The notes under the pieces were generated by a model. The model was not told where the DNA came from and did no database searches. It saw only the letters and a list, made by a program, of their open reading frames with translations. From Candidatus Peribacteria bacterium RIFOXYB1_FULL_54_35 (GTDB taxonomy: Bacteria > Patescibacteriota > Gracilibacteria > Peribacterales > Peribacteraceae), in the NCBI GenBank assembly GCA_001787755.1, contig MFYJ01000012.1:62001-126000 (forward strand): DNA of 64,000 bases, read 5' to 3'. The translations under genes were made by a program, and so were the position numbers. The stretch's first letter is position 1, and each line of letters opens with the position of its first letter. Below, in pieces: positions 35,431 through 44,193 of the stretch.

Positions 35431-37659
35431 TCAGAGATGTATATGTTTCAGTCTCAGGGAATTGAGGACTACCGAGAGCGAGGAGAAGCTCATGGCTGCA
35501 GATGCGATGACCGGCGACAGGAGGAGACTGGTGAGAGGGTAGAGCACTCCTGCTGCGATGGGGATTCCCAGGGTGTTGTAGGCGAATGCCCAGAAGAGAT
35601 TCTGCTTGATTACGCGCATGGTGGAGCGGGAGAGCCTGAGTGCCTGGAGGATCTTGCTGATGTCTCCTTTCAGGAGAGTCATGCCTGCGGATTCCATGGC
35701 CACGTCCGTTCCGGATCCCATGGCAATGCCGATGTCTGCCTGCACGAGAGCCGGAGCATCGTTGATTCCGTCCCCCGCCATGGCGACGATTTTCCCTTCC
35801 GCTTGCAGCGCTTTCACTCTCTCCGCTTTCTCCTCAGGCAGCACGCGGGCAAAGACCCGTTCAATGCCGACCTGCTTCGCAATCGCTTTTGCGGTGTCCT
35901 CGTTATCTCCGGTGATCATGATCGGCTCGATGCCGAGTTTCCTGAGCTCTCTGACCGTTTCGACCGCATTTTCTTTGAGAGTATCTGCGATGGCAACTAT
36001 GGCACTCGTCTTGCCTTCCGTTGCCACAAACACCACCGTCCTCCCGCTTTGTTCCAGCTCTTTTGCTTTTCCATCGAGTGTTGCAGATTGAACTATTCCC
36101 TGTTCCGAGAGGAAACGCCGCGTTCCCACGAGAACAGGTTTGCCATGCACCGTTGCAGACACCCCTTTTCCCCGATGCGCCTGGAAATCTTTTGACCCAT
36201 ATTCCTGCAGTCCCTTTTCTTTGAAGTCGACAACAATCGCCTGTGCAAGCGGATGCTCGGATTGCTTCTCGATTGCTAGAACAAGCGGCAATACGTCTTC
36301 CTGCGTGAACCCTTCCGCCATGGCGATGTCCGTGACCCGCGGTTTGCCCTCTGTCAGCGTTCCTGTCTTGTCAAACACCACGGCAGTTACTTTGTGCGCA
36401 TTCTCCAGTGCCGTGGCGTCTTTGATGAGGATGCCGTGTTCCGCCCCCTTTCCCGTTCCCACCATCACGGCAGTCGGCGTTGCGATGCCGAGGGCGCAGG
36501 GGCAGGCGATGATGAGGACGGAGACGGCTGCCACGAGTGCCGATGTGAAAGCATTCACGCCGCCGCCGAAGAAGAGCCATGCTCCGAAGGAGAGCAGGGC
36601 GATCACGATCACGACAGGCACGAAGAAGGCGGAAACCTGATCAGCCAGCCGCTGGATGGGTGCTTTGCTGGCCTGTGCTTTCTTCACGATGTCGATAATG
36701 TGTGCGAGGACGGTCTCTGCCCCCACTTTGGTTGCTTTCATCGTGAAGCTCCCGGTTTCATTGATCGTCGCGCCGATGACGCTGTCTCCCGGATGCTTGG
36801 AAACGGGGATACTCTCCCCTGTGACCATGGATTCATTCACAGCAGAAGATCCATCCATCACTGTACCATCGACGGGGATTTTCTCCCCCGGACGGACGAG
36901 GAGTACGTCTCCGGCCTGCACCTCCGCAATGGGAATGTCCGTTTCCTTTCCCCCTCGGATGATGCGGGCAGTCTTTGGCTGGAGGCCGAGGAGCTTTCGG
37001 ATGGCTTCCGACGTTCCCTTCTTCGCCCGCTCCTCCAGGTACTTCCCGAGGAGGATGAGCGTGATAATGACGGCGGCGGTGTCGTAGTAGACGTCGGGGA
37101 CGATGCCGCTCCTAGAGAGGATGTCCGGTGTGAATGTTGCAACCAGCGAATAAAGGAATGCCGCCCCCGTTCCCAGAGCGATGAGGGTATCCATGTCGAC
37201 GATCTTCCGCATCGCTTTCGCGTACGCTCCCGAGAAAATCTTCCCTCCCGTCCAGAAGAGGATGGGGAGCGTGAAGATCAGCTGGAGCACATTCGAGACG
37301 TTCGCCGGTATTTCCATGCCGGAGAACGGCGCGTAGACGATGCCGAGGATGATGACGGAAAGGATGCCGCCCACCGTCACCTTGTTCCTGAGGAGTGCGA
37401 GGGAGCGCTGGTCATCAGCATCTTGATCGGTAGTCTCTACCCCGGAGATCACCGAGGGCTCATATCCGGCATTTCGAATGGCTTTCAGAATCTCGCCGAG
37501 TTCAGCGTCATTGTTTTTGAAGGTGATCGTTGCTTCCCTGTTCGCGAAGCTTGTCTGCGCTTCCTGTACGCTCCTGAACGATTCAATGACTTTCTTCACG
37601 ACTCCTGCGCAGTGGTCGGAGCCCATGCCGTTCACGGTGAGTGTAATGCGGTTGCTCAT
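35431..37659 (-). CDS. copA: Cu+-exporting P-type ATPase
   Basis: A 742-residue P1B-type ATPase that pumps Cu+ out of the cytoplasm. Motifs in order: one N-terminal HMA domain, actuator TGES (VTGESIPVS), CPC in [23 protein letters not shown] (SEHPLAQ), TGDNEDTA and [10 protein letters not shown]. The last helices carry YN (AFAYNTLG) and M-x2-SS (AAMSFSS), the Cu+ subclass ligands. The HMA domain is odd: GMGSDHC keeps only one of the two CxxC cysteines. It is the last gene of a long minus-strand run that starts near 44149 or 44583. Confidence 0.96.
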   Translation of the reverse strand: MSNRITLTVNGMGSDHCAGVVKKVIESFRSVQEAQTSFANREATITFKNNDAELGEILKAIRNAGYEPSVISGVETTDQDADDQRSLALLRNKVTVGGILSVIILGIVYAPFSGMEIPANVSNVLQLIFTLPILFWTGGKIFSGAYAKAMRKIVDMDTLIALGTGAAFLYSLVATFTPDILSRSGIVPDVYYDTAAVIITLILLGKYLEERAKKGTSEAIRKLLGLQPKTARIIRGGKETDIPIAEVQAGDVLLVRPGEKIPVDGTVMDGSSAVNESMVTGESIPVSKHPGDSVIGATINETGSFTMKATKVGAETVLAHIIDIVKKAQASKAPIQRLADQVSAFFVPVVIVIALLSFGAWLFFGGGVNAFTSALVAAVSVLIIACPCALGIATPTAVMVGTGKGAEHGILIKDATALENAHKVTAVVFDKTGTLTEGKPRVTDIAMAEGFTQEDVLPLVLAIEKQSEHPLAQAIVVDFKEKGLQEYGSKDFQAHRGKGVSATVHGKPVLVGTRRFLSEQGIVQSATLDGKAKELEQSGRTVVFVATEGKTSAIVAIADTLKENAVETVRELRKLGIEPIMITGDNEDTAKAIAKQVGIERVFARVLPEEKAERVKALQAEGKIVAMAGDGINDAPALVQADIGIAMGSGTDVAMESAGMTLLKGDISKILQALRLSRSTMRVIKQNLFWAFAYNTLGIPIAAGVLYPLTSLLLSPVIASAAMSFSSLSVVLNSLRLKHIHL

Positions 37660-37755
37660 GCTTGGAATGGGGGAATGTTGGGGATAAAGCGTCTGGGGAC
37701 TTTCTTGAGATATTCTTCTAAGCTGCTGAACCAGGGGGAGAGAAGAAATTCCATG

Positions 37756-38043
37756 TCACTTCTGTGCAAAGATATTCAAACTGGAGGCAATGGCGGCTCC
37801 GACAATGAGGCCAGAGACAATGCTCTCGATGAGGCCGATAATGATACTCATTGCGTCCATCCCGGAGAATCCCGGCAGGGAAATGCGCAGCAGGTCCATG
37901 TGAAGTCTCTGGAGGGCTGGGTCAGTAATGAGAGCGCTCCACAAGATGCAGATGACGAAGAAGATTCCGGCGAGGAGCGCGAATGCTTTTGACCATTGCG
38001 GTAGGGAGTAGTGAGACACTTGTGGTGATTCTGGTTGAACCAT
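37756..38043 (-). CDS. DUF5676 family small membrane protein
   Basis: A 95-residue protein with two transmembrane helices and LPQWSKAFALLAGIFFVIC near its start, the DUF5676 pattern. The family has no assigned function but regularly accompanies copper and mercury gene clusters. The ATG at 38043 follows a stop-to-start gap of 20 bases that is C/T-rich. It sits between copA and the DUF2933 gene in the same orientation. Confidence 0.7.
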   Translation of the reverse strand: MVQPESPQVSHYSLPQWSKAFALLAGIFFVICILWSALITDPALQRLHMDLLRISLPGFSGMDAMSIIIGLIESIVSGLIVGAAIASSLNIFAQK

Positions 38044-38062
38044 GATGGGTGAGGGGAAGGAA

Positions 38063-38284
38063 TTAATGACAGTTGCCTCCGTCTTTCTTTTGCGTGCTGG
38101 AGGCATGATGCTGTTCCTCGTGACTGCCTCCGCTATGGTCATGTCCCATGAAGAGATGCATGAGCGGACAGAGGAGGAACAAGAGAAACGGCCAGCCTTG
38201 TGTGACGGCAGGCCACTGGAACGTGAATCCGAGGCCCAGGATGCCGATGATGATTGCCAGGGTGATCAGGAGTGGTTTGGACAT
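38063..38284 (-). CDS. DUF2933-type small membrane protein with His-rich tail
   Basis: A 73-residue protein with two hydrophobic segments (MSKPLLITLAIIIGILGLGF and WPFLLFLLCPLMHLFMGH) and a tail holding HDHSGGSHEEQHHASS and a final NCH. The family DUF2933 is typically found with heavy-metal genes. The His/Cys tail could hold Cu or Zn; this is inference. The leader before the ATG is CTACCCCCTTCACACT, pyrimidine-rich. Confidence 0.7.
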   Translation of the reverse strand: MSKPLLITLAIIIGILGLGFTFQWPAVTQGWPFLLFLLCPLMHLFMGHDHSGGSHEEQHHASSTQKKDGGNCH

Positions 38285-38300
38285 AGTGTGAAGGGGGTAG

Positions 38301-38717
38301 TTAGTGGCAGTTGATGCCGGTTGTGAGAGCGTCAAAAACCCGCGAGAGTTTCTTTTCGGCAGTGCAGGATGATTCCTGCACTTTGAGTCCCTTGAAAGGC
38401 TTGAGGGCGACGGAGGGGAGCAAGGCAGACACCATCGTCTTCCCATTCTGTTCCCGCAGGACGACGTTACAGGGAAGTGCAAGTGCGACGTCCGGATTCT
38501 CTGCGAGTGCCTGGTACGCGAGCTTTGGATTACATGCGCCGAGGATGACATGCGGAGGCTGCTCGATTCCAAGCTTCTCTCTGAGCTTGGCTGCGATGTC
38601 GATCTCAGAAATGAGGCCGAATTGCTCTTCTTTGAGTGCGGAAAGCACTTTTTCCCGCGCTTCGGGCAACGGGAGTTCGAGAATGGTTTCGAAGCTGTAG
38701 GGTGTAGAAGATTTCAT
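38301..38717 (-). CDS. DUF302 domain protein
   Basis: A 138-residue soluble protein with LREKLGIEQPPHVILGACNPKLAYQAL (seen in pieces around residues 46-72) and LPCNVVLRE, the DUF302 core. The fold is known (TT1751-type) but its function is not. It is common in copper and sulfur gene neighbourhoods. The conserved Cys in GACNP and LPCN could take part in metal or thiol chemistry. Its leader contains CCCTCC and CCCCTTCCCC. Confidence 0.85.
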   Translation of the reverse strand: MKSSTPYSFETILELPLPEAREKVLSALKEEQFGLISEIDIAAKLREKLGIEQPPHVILGACNPKLAYQALAENPDVALALPCNVVLREQNGKTMVSALLPSVALKPFKGLKVQESSCTAEKKLSRVFDALTTGINCH

Positions 38718-38745
38718 GGTAGAAAGAGGGGAAGGGGCAGGAGGG

Positions 38746-39177
38746 TTACAGGTTCATCTGGCGTGAGTCATCCATTTCCATGGCGCTGCTTGTACTTTCG
38801 CTGCCTTCCTCAGGGTGGTGCTCAGCCTGCGATGAGCTTCCTGAGTCCATCATCATATTCATCATGTCTTCCATCATGGGCATGTTCATCATCGGGCATT
38901 CGTACTGCCCGCCGCGCCACGTGTTCACCATAGTCCGGAATGCTGCCATTGCAGGAATGGCGGTGAGGAAGGATCCTGCAATGCCGAGAGCAAGCAGCCA
39001 GATGGCAAGCGATTTCAGGGTACTGCCGGAGAGATTTTTTATCGCCCAGGTAACAAAGAGGATGAAGCCGGCAATAGCAAAAACACCGAGAAAACAGTGA
39101 AGTTCAAGCCAGAGGATACCACTAGTATTTACCGCTGCTGCGGCTGGCATGCCGGTGGTGTTCATCATGTCCATCAT
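38746..39177 (-). CDS. Met/His-rich small membrane protein
   Basis: A 143-residue protein with two transmembrane helices (about residues 30-50 and 58-80) and Met-rich ends: MMDMMNTTGM at the start and CPMMNMPMMEDMMNMMM near residue 95, followed by AEHHPEE. Such Met clusters bind Cu+ in extracytoplasmic copper proteins. No named family is recognised. The gap to the upstream gene is a 28-base pyrimidine tract ending at the ATG. Confidence 0.65.
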   Translation of the reverse strand: MMDMMNTTGMPAAAAVNTSGILWLELHCFLGVFAIAGFILFVTWAIKNLSGSTLKSLAIWLLALGIAGSFLTAIPAMAAFRTMVNTWRGGQYECPMMNMPMMEDMMNMMMDSGSSSQAEHHPEEGSESTSSAMEMDDSRQMNL

Positions 39178-39207
39178 AGAGAGAGAGGAGGGAGAGAATA
39201 AAAGTTA

Positions 39208-39714
39208 CTACTGGTGGTTTTCCGGTTCATCACTGGTATGTGCATGTTCATCTTTGAGCTCGAAAGCTTCCGGACCGAGATCGAGGTCTATCTCTGCCCA
39301 GATTTTCACTTCCGGTTGTGATGGAAGGGGAGGCTTGGTCAGCATTGTAACGGACTTGTAAAAACGTCCTTCCGGTTCTTCGTGGAGATTGGGATTGAAT
39401 GTGACAGTGAGCACTCCGCTGTCTCCGGACTCAAGCTCCCTCCGGTCCACCTCCGCGCTTGCACAAGCGCAGCTCGTGGGGATGGCAGTGATGACGATTG
39501 GTGCATCCCCGGCATAGGTGAATGCGAAGTCATGCGATACCTTCCCGCCAGACTGCTTGATGGTGCCGAAGTCGAATGCTGTCTCCGTGAACAGGATTCC
39601 TGCCTCTCTGATTGGTGGTGTCTGTTGCGTCGTTTCTTCCTTTGGCTCCTGTAGGGTGCATCCTGTGAGGAGGAATGCTGTCAATGTACCAATGATCATC
39701 GTTGAGGTTCGCAT
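39208..39714 (-). CDS. DUF1573 lipoprotein (copy 1 of 3)
   Basis: A 168-residue lipoprotein (lipobox LLTGC near residue 19) with one DUF1573 Ig-like domain: FDFGTIKQSGGKVSHDFAF and the conserved IPTSCACASA. It ends in an acidic, His-containing tail (DEHAHTSDE). DUF1573 proteins are extracytoplasmic and of unknown role; the T-S-C-x-C motif suggests metal or thiol binding. The start comes 4 bases after the stop of the CcdA gene. Confidence 0.85.
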   Translation of the reverse strand: MRTSTMIIGTLTAFLLTGCTLQEPKEETTQQTPPIREAGILFTETAFDFGTIKQSGGKVSHDFAFTYAGDAPIVITAIPTSCACASAEVDRRELESGDSGVLTVTFNPNLHEEPEGRFYKSVTMLTKPPLPSQPEVKIWAEIDLDLGPEAFELKDEHAHTSDEPENHQ

Positions 39715-39718
39715 AGTG

Positions 39719-40363
39719 TTATCGGAACATGAGCCATGTAAGGAGTAAAACGCCGATGATGATCATTGCGGCGCAGCTGACGTAGCGAGCTTTAGTACCA
39801 AAAGCACCGACGATGTGTGAGATTGTGCGGGCAGCAGTCAGGTTGTAGGCAAAGATGAAAAGGAGAATGAGCGGGAGCACGAACATGAGGTTGTACCACA
39901 GGAGGTAGAGCAGCCCTGACCAGAATGTTTCTTCAATGCCGAGGAGACCCACTGTTGCGAGGTAGATGCCTCCCGAGCAGGGGAATTCGCAGATCCCGAC
40001 GAGGAAGCCGAACACGATTCCTGCGGCGATGGTCGCCTCTTTCGGCGTCTTTTTTGGGATGATGCAGGCAGACCCTCTCAGATGCCAAAATCCCATGAAG
40101 ATGAGCGCGATGGCCGATGCCCACCCGAAGAAGTTATGGATGTTGAAGAGGTGGACGGCTTTGAGGATTCCCAGACCGATGAGGAGGTACGTGACGTAGG
40201 TTGCAAGGATATAGAAGGAGCCGAACCGGAGGATGTGTGCCCGGTAATTACCCAGTGAGAAGAGGATAGCGACGCTCGCCGCGAGCACGCCAATGGCGCA
40301 CGGATTGATCGCGTCGATCAATCCGTTCATGGTTATGAGCGAGAATGTGATCTTATCGGACAT
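39719..40363 (-). CDS. CcdA-type cytochrome c biogenesis/thiol transporter
   Basis: A 214-residue inner-membrane protein with six helices. The redox cysteines lie in DAINPCAIGV near residue 20 and ICEFPCSGGIY near 125, in symmetric halves. It should carry reducing equivalents from cytoplasmic thioredoxin to envelope proteins, here probably the DsbA-type and DUF1573 proteins encoded beside it. It resembles the membrane half of the fusion at 30141. The start at 40363 overlaps the upstream DUF1573 gene by 11 bp; the longer frame to 40405 overlaps it more. Confidence 0.88.
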   Translation of the reverse strand: MSDKITFSLITMNGLIDAINPCAIGVLAASVAILFSLGNYRAHILRFGSFYILATYVTYLLIGLGILKAVHLFNIHNFFGWASAIALIFMGFWHLRGSACIIPKKTPKEATIAAGIVFGFLVGICEFPCSGGIYLATVGLLGIEETFWSGLLYLLWYNLMFVLPLILLFIFAYNLTAARTISHIVGAFGTKARYVSCAAMIIIGVLLLTWLMFR

Positions 40364-40835
40364 AGGCGTGCAGGTTGATGACAAGGAAAGGCTGGTCAGG
40401 ATCATTTGTTTCTATACGTACTGCGCGCTCAGTGTCTCCGCGCGCATCGTGGGCATCCGGGTCGAATTCGATGTGAATGACCCCCTGGCGGTTGGGAGGG
40501 AGAATCGCGGGGAGTTCCGCGGCATTTCCGTCCAGACGGAGCTGTGCCGTTGTGCAGCCGCACGATGTGGCGATTGTTGAGATAGTGAGATCCGCATTGC
40601 CCCGGTTGCTGATGAGAAAATCCTGCTGTGCGATCTGTGTACGGCTTATCTCCCCCCAGTCGAATTCCGTCACGTTCAGCACGGCAGCTGGCGCTCTGCC
40701 GCTAGTGCGCAGAATTTCGCGCTCTTCGCGCTCTATTTCTGTTTTCATGTAAGCAGAGGCAATACTACCAATCGCAATGATAGCGAGAATCAATGCGGCA
40801 ATGGATGCGCTGTGGTGTCTTATGAACCGGATCAT
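40353..40835 (-). CDS. DUF1573 membrane-anchored protein (copy 2 of 3)
   Basis: A 160-residue protein with an N-terminal anchor (about residues 10-28) and a DUF1573 domain containing FDWGEISRTQ and IATSCGCTTAQL. It also has FDPDAHDARGDTERAV, which resembles copy 3 (FDPNAHGPQGTG). The protein should face outside the inner membrane. It overlaps the CcdA gene and follows copy 3 by 8 bp, so the three are co-expressed. Confidence 0.85.
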   Translation of the reverse strand: MIRFIRHHSASIAALILAIIAIGSIASAYMKTEIEREEREILRTSGRAPAAVLNVTEFDWGEISRTQIAQQDFLISNRGNADLTISTIATSCGCTTAQLRLDGNAAELPAILPPNRQGVIHIEFDPDAHDARGDTERAVRIETNDPDQPFLVINLHAYVR

Positions 40836-40842
40836 GTGAGCA

Positions 40843-41373
40843 TTATGGAACGACGGTACCGCTGAAGCGGAAAGTCACTTTCGGTGTGCGCGTTGCATTA
40901 GTAGTGAGGGTCACATCTCGCATGATGGGGCCAGTCCCCTGTGGGCCGTGGGCGTTCGGGTCGAATGTGGCGATGAGCTCCGCTTCTTCGCCCGGCTCCA
41001 GCACTTGGTTTACACGGGCAGTTGGACCGTGCCCGCGCATGGTAATGCGCTGAGATGTCCCTGCGTTACCTTTCACCGCTGCGGTAGTGCACATGCAGCT
41101 TGTCATCCCTTCGAGGAGGGCAACAGGTTCATTGCCGTCATTGCGGAATGTGAAAGGGACATCCATCTTTCCCTTCCTCATTTCTATTGTTCCTACCTCA
41201 ACGTTGTTTTGCAGGATAGTCACGTATCCGTTACTGCCTGTGTTCCGCATGGAGGCTGCCTGCGATGCTTCACTTTTGCTGCATCCGGCAAGGATCGCGA
41301 GTGCAGCGATACAGATGAACGCGAATGTCACACTTCTCCAGTGGGTTTCCGATGTGAGCGAGGATGTATGCAT
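40843..41373 (-). CDS. DUF1573 lipoprotein (copy 3 of 3)
   Basis: A 176-residue lipoprotein (lipobox LAGC near residue 30) with a DUF1573 domain: VPFTFRNDGNEPVAL and MTSCMCTTAAV. Start 41373 is chosen because it begins the signal peptide; the leader before it is CTATCCCCCTTTTCCCC. The 12-mer TATCCCCCTTTT also occurs upstream of the adjacent csoR. Confidence 0.83.
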   Translation of the reverse strand: MHTSSLTSETHWRSVTFAFICIAALAILAGCSKSEASQAASMRNTGSNGYVTILQNNVEVGTIEMRKGKMDVPFTFRNDGNEPVALLEGMTSCMCTTAAVKGNAGTSQRITMRGHGPTARVNQVLEPGEEAELIATFDPNAHGPQGTGPIMRDVTLTTNATRTPKVTFRFSGTVVP

Positions 41374-41396
41374 GGGGAAAGGGGGATAGAAGACGA

Positions 41397-41666
41397 TTAA
41401 CGGGTTGAAAGGCCAAAGACCTTGAGCAACTCTTCCACAAACGCATCTTTGTCTTTCTCCGCTAGGAGCCTCTTTGGTGCGCATGTCTTCATGTGGCTTT
41501 CGAGGATGCGTGCCTGCACATGATCAAGGTGCCCCTTCATAGCAAGGACGTTCCGCAGTATTTCCGCGCAGTATTCGTCCCCCTCGATCATCTGACGGAC
41601 TTTCATACTCAGGCCATCGAGGCGTTTCAACGCTGCGAGTGCCTTTGTTTTCTGGTCTGGTAGCAT
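41397..41666 (-). CDS. csoR: CsoR-family copper-sensing repressor 1
   Basis: An 89-residue four-helix repressor that releases DNA when it binds Cu+. The three Cu ligands are present as Cys in GDEYCAEI and His and Cys in ESHMKTC. The start at 41666 (MLPDQKTKAL) fits family length. Upstream at 41690-41707 lies a doubled GTACTGG word with GGTACC and AGTACT palindromes that could be an operator. It sits inside the operon it may control. Confidence 0.9.
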   Translation of the reverse strand: MLPDQKTKALAALKRLDGLSMKVRQMIEGDEYCAEILRNVLAMKGHLDHVQARILESHMKTCAPKRLLAEKDKDAFVEELLKVFGLSTR

Positions 41667-41689
41667 GGCAGTAAAGGGGGATATAGTAG

Positions 41690-41707
41690 TACTGGGTACT
41701 GGTACCT
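41690..41707 (-). promoter_or_regulatory. Candidate CsoR1 operator
   Basis: AGTACTGGGTACTGGTACC on the plus strand holds two GTACTGG words and two palindromes directly upstream of csoR1. It does not match a textbook G-tract CsoR site, so the assignment is weak. Confidence 0.3.
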
Positions 41708-41778
41708 TACTCTTCATTGCTGTGCTCCGTCAAGCAATCACAGCTTTTTCGCGTTTTCCTGCGGCAGTACCTATTGTC

Positions 41779-42375
41779 CTAGAGCGGGACCGGGGGGTTC
41801 GTCAGCTGGTTGATGGCTGAGCCGAGGGAATTGAGGTCGTGAGGCACTTTCTCCCCATTCACGAAGAATGACGGCGTGCCTTTCACTCCGGCTTTTCTCC
41901 CTTCTTTGTAATCGTTCAGTACGATTTGTCTTTTCGTTCTCGATTGTACACATTGCCGGAAGAGATCCATATCTATGTCCAGTGATGCAGCCCAGTCAGA
42001 GAGTGCACTTTCATCCAGCTCGTCCTGGCGTTCGTACGCCTTCTCTATGAATTCCCAGAATCTGCCCTGGTCCGCGGCGCATTCGGCCGCCTCCGCAGCC
42101 GGAAACGCATATTGGTGTATAGAACTGAGTGGAAAGTGTCTGTATTCATAGCGTATGCGGTCTCCGTACTGAGACAGCAGCGGTTTCACCACCCGCTCAT
42201 TGGTTGCCCTGCACGCAGGACACTGCAAATCTGCGTACTCAACGACTGTCACAGATGCGTTTGGGTTGCTCCCGGGGTGTGCGGAGCGGCTCGATGTTTC
42301 CGGCAGTTCCGTGCCCTTCACACAACCTGCCAGTATCAGTGTACAGAATACAAGCGTAAGGCAGTGGTTTCGCAT
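41779..42375 (-). CDS. DsbA-family lipoprotein oxidoreductase
   Basis: A 198-residue lipoprotein (lipobox LAGC near residue 17) with a DsbA/DSBA-like thioredoxin fold. The active site is LQCPACRAT, the cis-Pro loop is KGTPSFFVNG, and YEYRHFPL matches the family helix region. It probably oxidises or isomerises envelope disulfides together with the CcdA proteins nearby. It resembles residues 70-240 of the DsbA-cupredoxin fusion at 43109. Confidence 0.88.
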   Translation of the reverse strand: MRNHCLTLVFCTLILAGCVKGTELPETSSRSAHPGSNPNASVTVVEYADLQCPACRATNERVVKPLLSQYGDRIRYEYRHFPLSSIHQYAFPAAEAAECAADQGRFWEFIEKAYERQDELDESALSDWAASLDIDMDLFRQCVQSRTKRQIVLNDYKEGRKAGVKGTPSFFVNGEKVPHDLNSLGSAINQLTNPPVPL

Positions 42376-42407
42376 AGATGAAAAGGTGGGATGAAATACA
42401 GCCAAAT

Positions 42408-42845
42408 TCAGCTCTTGCGCGGCAGCAGAACCGAAAGATTCATTACGAGCATGAGAAGAACAATAGTACGCAGTAGCGGGAGATATGGGGTTAAGAAACT
42501 TAAACTTAAGGAAAATCCTGCTACTCCGGCAGGGAGAATAATGCAGATGGGGCAGAAGAGAGCAGTAGTCCCAAGTGTGCCTGCTATTCCGGTTGCTCTC
42601 TTGGAACCCATGGGACAGGAGCCGTACTTTCTTTGCCAGACAATCAATCCGATGCAGACAGAAAAAAGTGCAGCAGTCAGAACTGAGGAGAGCAATTCAA
42701 TGTTGGTCGGCTGTGGGCGGGGAGGACCTGTAAATCCGAAGGGACTGAGGAGCCCAAGCAGCCAGCTGAAGAGCAGGCCGGTGGCAGCAGACGATAGGGT
42801 TGTCGCTATCCAGAACCGGCCTGCCCTGAGGAAGGAGGTGTCCAT
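42408..42845 (-). CDS. Uncharacterised membrane protein with CPIC motif
   Basis: A 145-residue protein with four hydrophobic segments. TALFCPICIILPAG near residue 98 carries a CxxC within a membrane segment, and YGSCPMGSKR adds another Cys. A role in thiol or metal transfer is plausible from this and the context. I do not recognise the family. It starts 3 bp after the stop of the 80-residue Cys-rich gene. Confidence 0.6.
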   Translation of the reverse strand: MDTSFLRAGRFWIATTLSSAATGLLFSWLLGLLSPFGFTGPPRPQPTNIELLSSVLTAALFSVCIGLIVWQRKYGSCPMGSKRATGIAGTLGTTALFCPICIILPAGVAGFSLSLSFLTPYLPLLRTIVLLMLVMNLSVLLPRKS

Positions 42846-42847
42846 AA

Positions 42848-43090
42848 TTACTTTTTTGGGCGATTTGCATCGGTATTCTGGCAGCCACATCCGCATCCGG
42901 TCTTACGACAGGCTTCTTTGCTTGTGCAGTTACCGCCATTGCATGAGGCGGAATTCGGGCATACCTGCTTTGAAGCGCTGCTGGCAGCCGCTTCCGGCGA
43001 CAGGCCAATCCAGTAACCGGCGGTTGCTCCTATGATCGCAAGGGTGAGAACGACCCCGCGTTTTCCGATGAGAGAAAGAAGATTCTCCAT
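42848..43090 (-). CDS. Small Cys-rich anchored protein
   Basis: An 80-residue protein with an N-terminal membrane anchor (residues 8-28) and a Cys-rich tail: VCPNSASCNGGNC, EACRKTGCGCGC. Eight or so cysteines in 35 residues suggest metal binding outside the membrane. No family recognised. It follows the DsbA-cupredoxin gene after a pyrimidine-rich gap. Confidence 0.6.
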   Translation of the reverse strand: MENLLSLIGKRGVVLTLAIIGATAGYWIGLSPEAAASSASKQVCPNSASCNGGNCTSKEACRKTGCGCGCQNTDANRPKK

Positions 43091-43108
43091 AGTGTAGAGA
43101 GGGGAAAA

Positions 43109-44149
43109 TTAGAGAATAGTGAGCGTTCCTTTCATATCTTTGTGGCCATCGCCACAAGGAACATTGCAGAAGAATTCGTACGTTCCGGGCGTATCGGTTG
43201 GTATGGCAACGACGGTGCTTTCTCCCTGCGGTATGGAGGCGCTGATCCCAAGCGCGGGAATGGCAAAACCGTGATTTCCTTCAATTCCCATGAAATGTAA
43301 TGAGAGTTTCTCCCCCTCTTTCGCTGTTATTGTCTCCGGCGTGAACGACCAATTGGAAACATGTACCATCTGCGTCCGGTCTGCATTGGAAGGAATATTT
43401 GCCTCTTTTGCCTTCGCTTTTTCAACGAGCATTTCATCGATGACAGTTTTGAAGTTTTCGAACGGTTGTGCTCCGGAAAGGAGACGGGCCTCTTTCGTTT
43501 GAAGGTTGTAGATGATGTTGCCGGGAGTTCCGCTGATACCTGCGGCTGAGCCTCCTGCCGTATCTTCATTTACATGGCGGGTATATTTCCCGCTATTGAG
43601 GCATGATTCGAATGCATTGGTATCAAGACCAAGTTCTTCTGCATAGGAGATCAAATTATTCTTATCCGCGCCTCTTTCAAAGAGCAGATCCGTGTATTGC
43701 CAGAATGCATTGTTCCCGCCCTGGTCATTGGCGCATTCCGCTGCTTCAGCGGATGGTTGTGCGTTGGGGTGGAAGCTCAGCGGGAAGTGGCGGTACACCC
43801 AGCTGACTTTTCCGTCGTACTCTTCCACAATCTGGCTCATTGTTGGATGGTGGCGCTTACAGAATGGGCACTCGAAGTCCGAGTACTCGATGACGGCGAT
43901 TGTCGCATCCGGATTACCGCGAATATGGTCTTTTTCCGGGTCGACTGGTGGCACGTTCTGCGCTGCAGGAGCCGAGGGAGATGGGGCTGGTGTCGGCTGA
44001 GCCTGCTGTTTCTGTGCGACCTGTGGTGGCTGATTTGTCTCGGTCTTCGTTCCTCCATTGGTACCAACGGCGATGCCATATCCAATAATGACACCCATGA
44101 GTGCAAGAGATACACCGAACCACAATTGACGGGGAGTATGTACTGTCAT
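43109..44149 (-). CDS. DsbA-CuA cupredoxin fusion protein
   Basis: A 346-residue anchored protein. A transmembrane anchor (about residues 10-28) and a Pro/Gln-rich linker lead to a DsbA-like domain with FECPFCKRHH and cis-Pro SGTPGNII. The last 95 residues are a cupredoxin with VSNWSFTPETITAKEGEK, GNHGFAIP and FFCNVPCGDGHKDMKG. The C-x3-C-x3-H-x2-M spacing with the upstream His is the ligand set of CuA centres in cytochrome oxidase subunit II. So one polypeptide joins a disulfide oxidoreductase to a copper electron-transfer or copper-carrier domain. No oxidase is in the window. It heads the minus-strand metal operon. Confidence 0.88.
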   Translation of the reverse strand: MTVHTPRQLWFGVSLALMGVIIGYGIAVGTNGGTKTETNQPPQVAQKQQAQPTPAPSPSAPAAQNVPPVDPEKDHIRGNPDATIAVIEYSDFECPFCKRHHPTMSQIVEEYDGKVSWVYRHFPLSFHPNAQPSAEAAECANDQGGNNAFWQYTDLLFERGADKNNLISYAEELGLDTNAFESCLNSGKYTRHVNEDTAGGSAAGISGTPGNIIYNLQTKEARLLSGAQPFENFKTVIDEMLVEKAKAKEANIPSNADRTQMVHVSNWSFTPETITAKEGEKLSLHFMGIEGNHGFAIPALGISASIPQGESTVVAIPTDTPGTYEFFCNVPCGDGHKDMKGTLTIL

Positions 44150-44193
44150 AGTAAAACAGGAAAGAATAAAGGTATTCTGTTATCTTCCCTGTT

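Noticed and set aside
36394-37992. Long open frame opposite copA (532 codons)
   Set aside because: It is antisense to an unmistakable P-type ATPase and has a His/Asp/Gly-rich composition typical of a codon-bias shadow.
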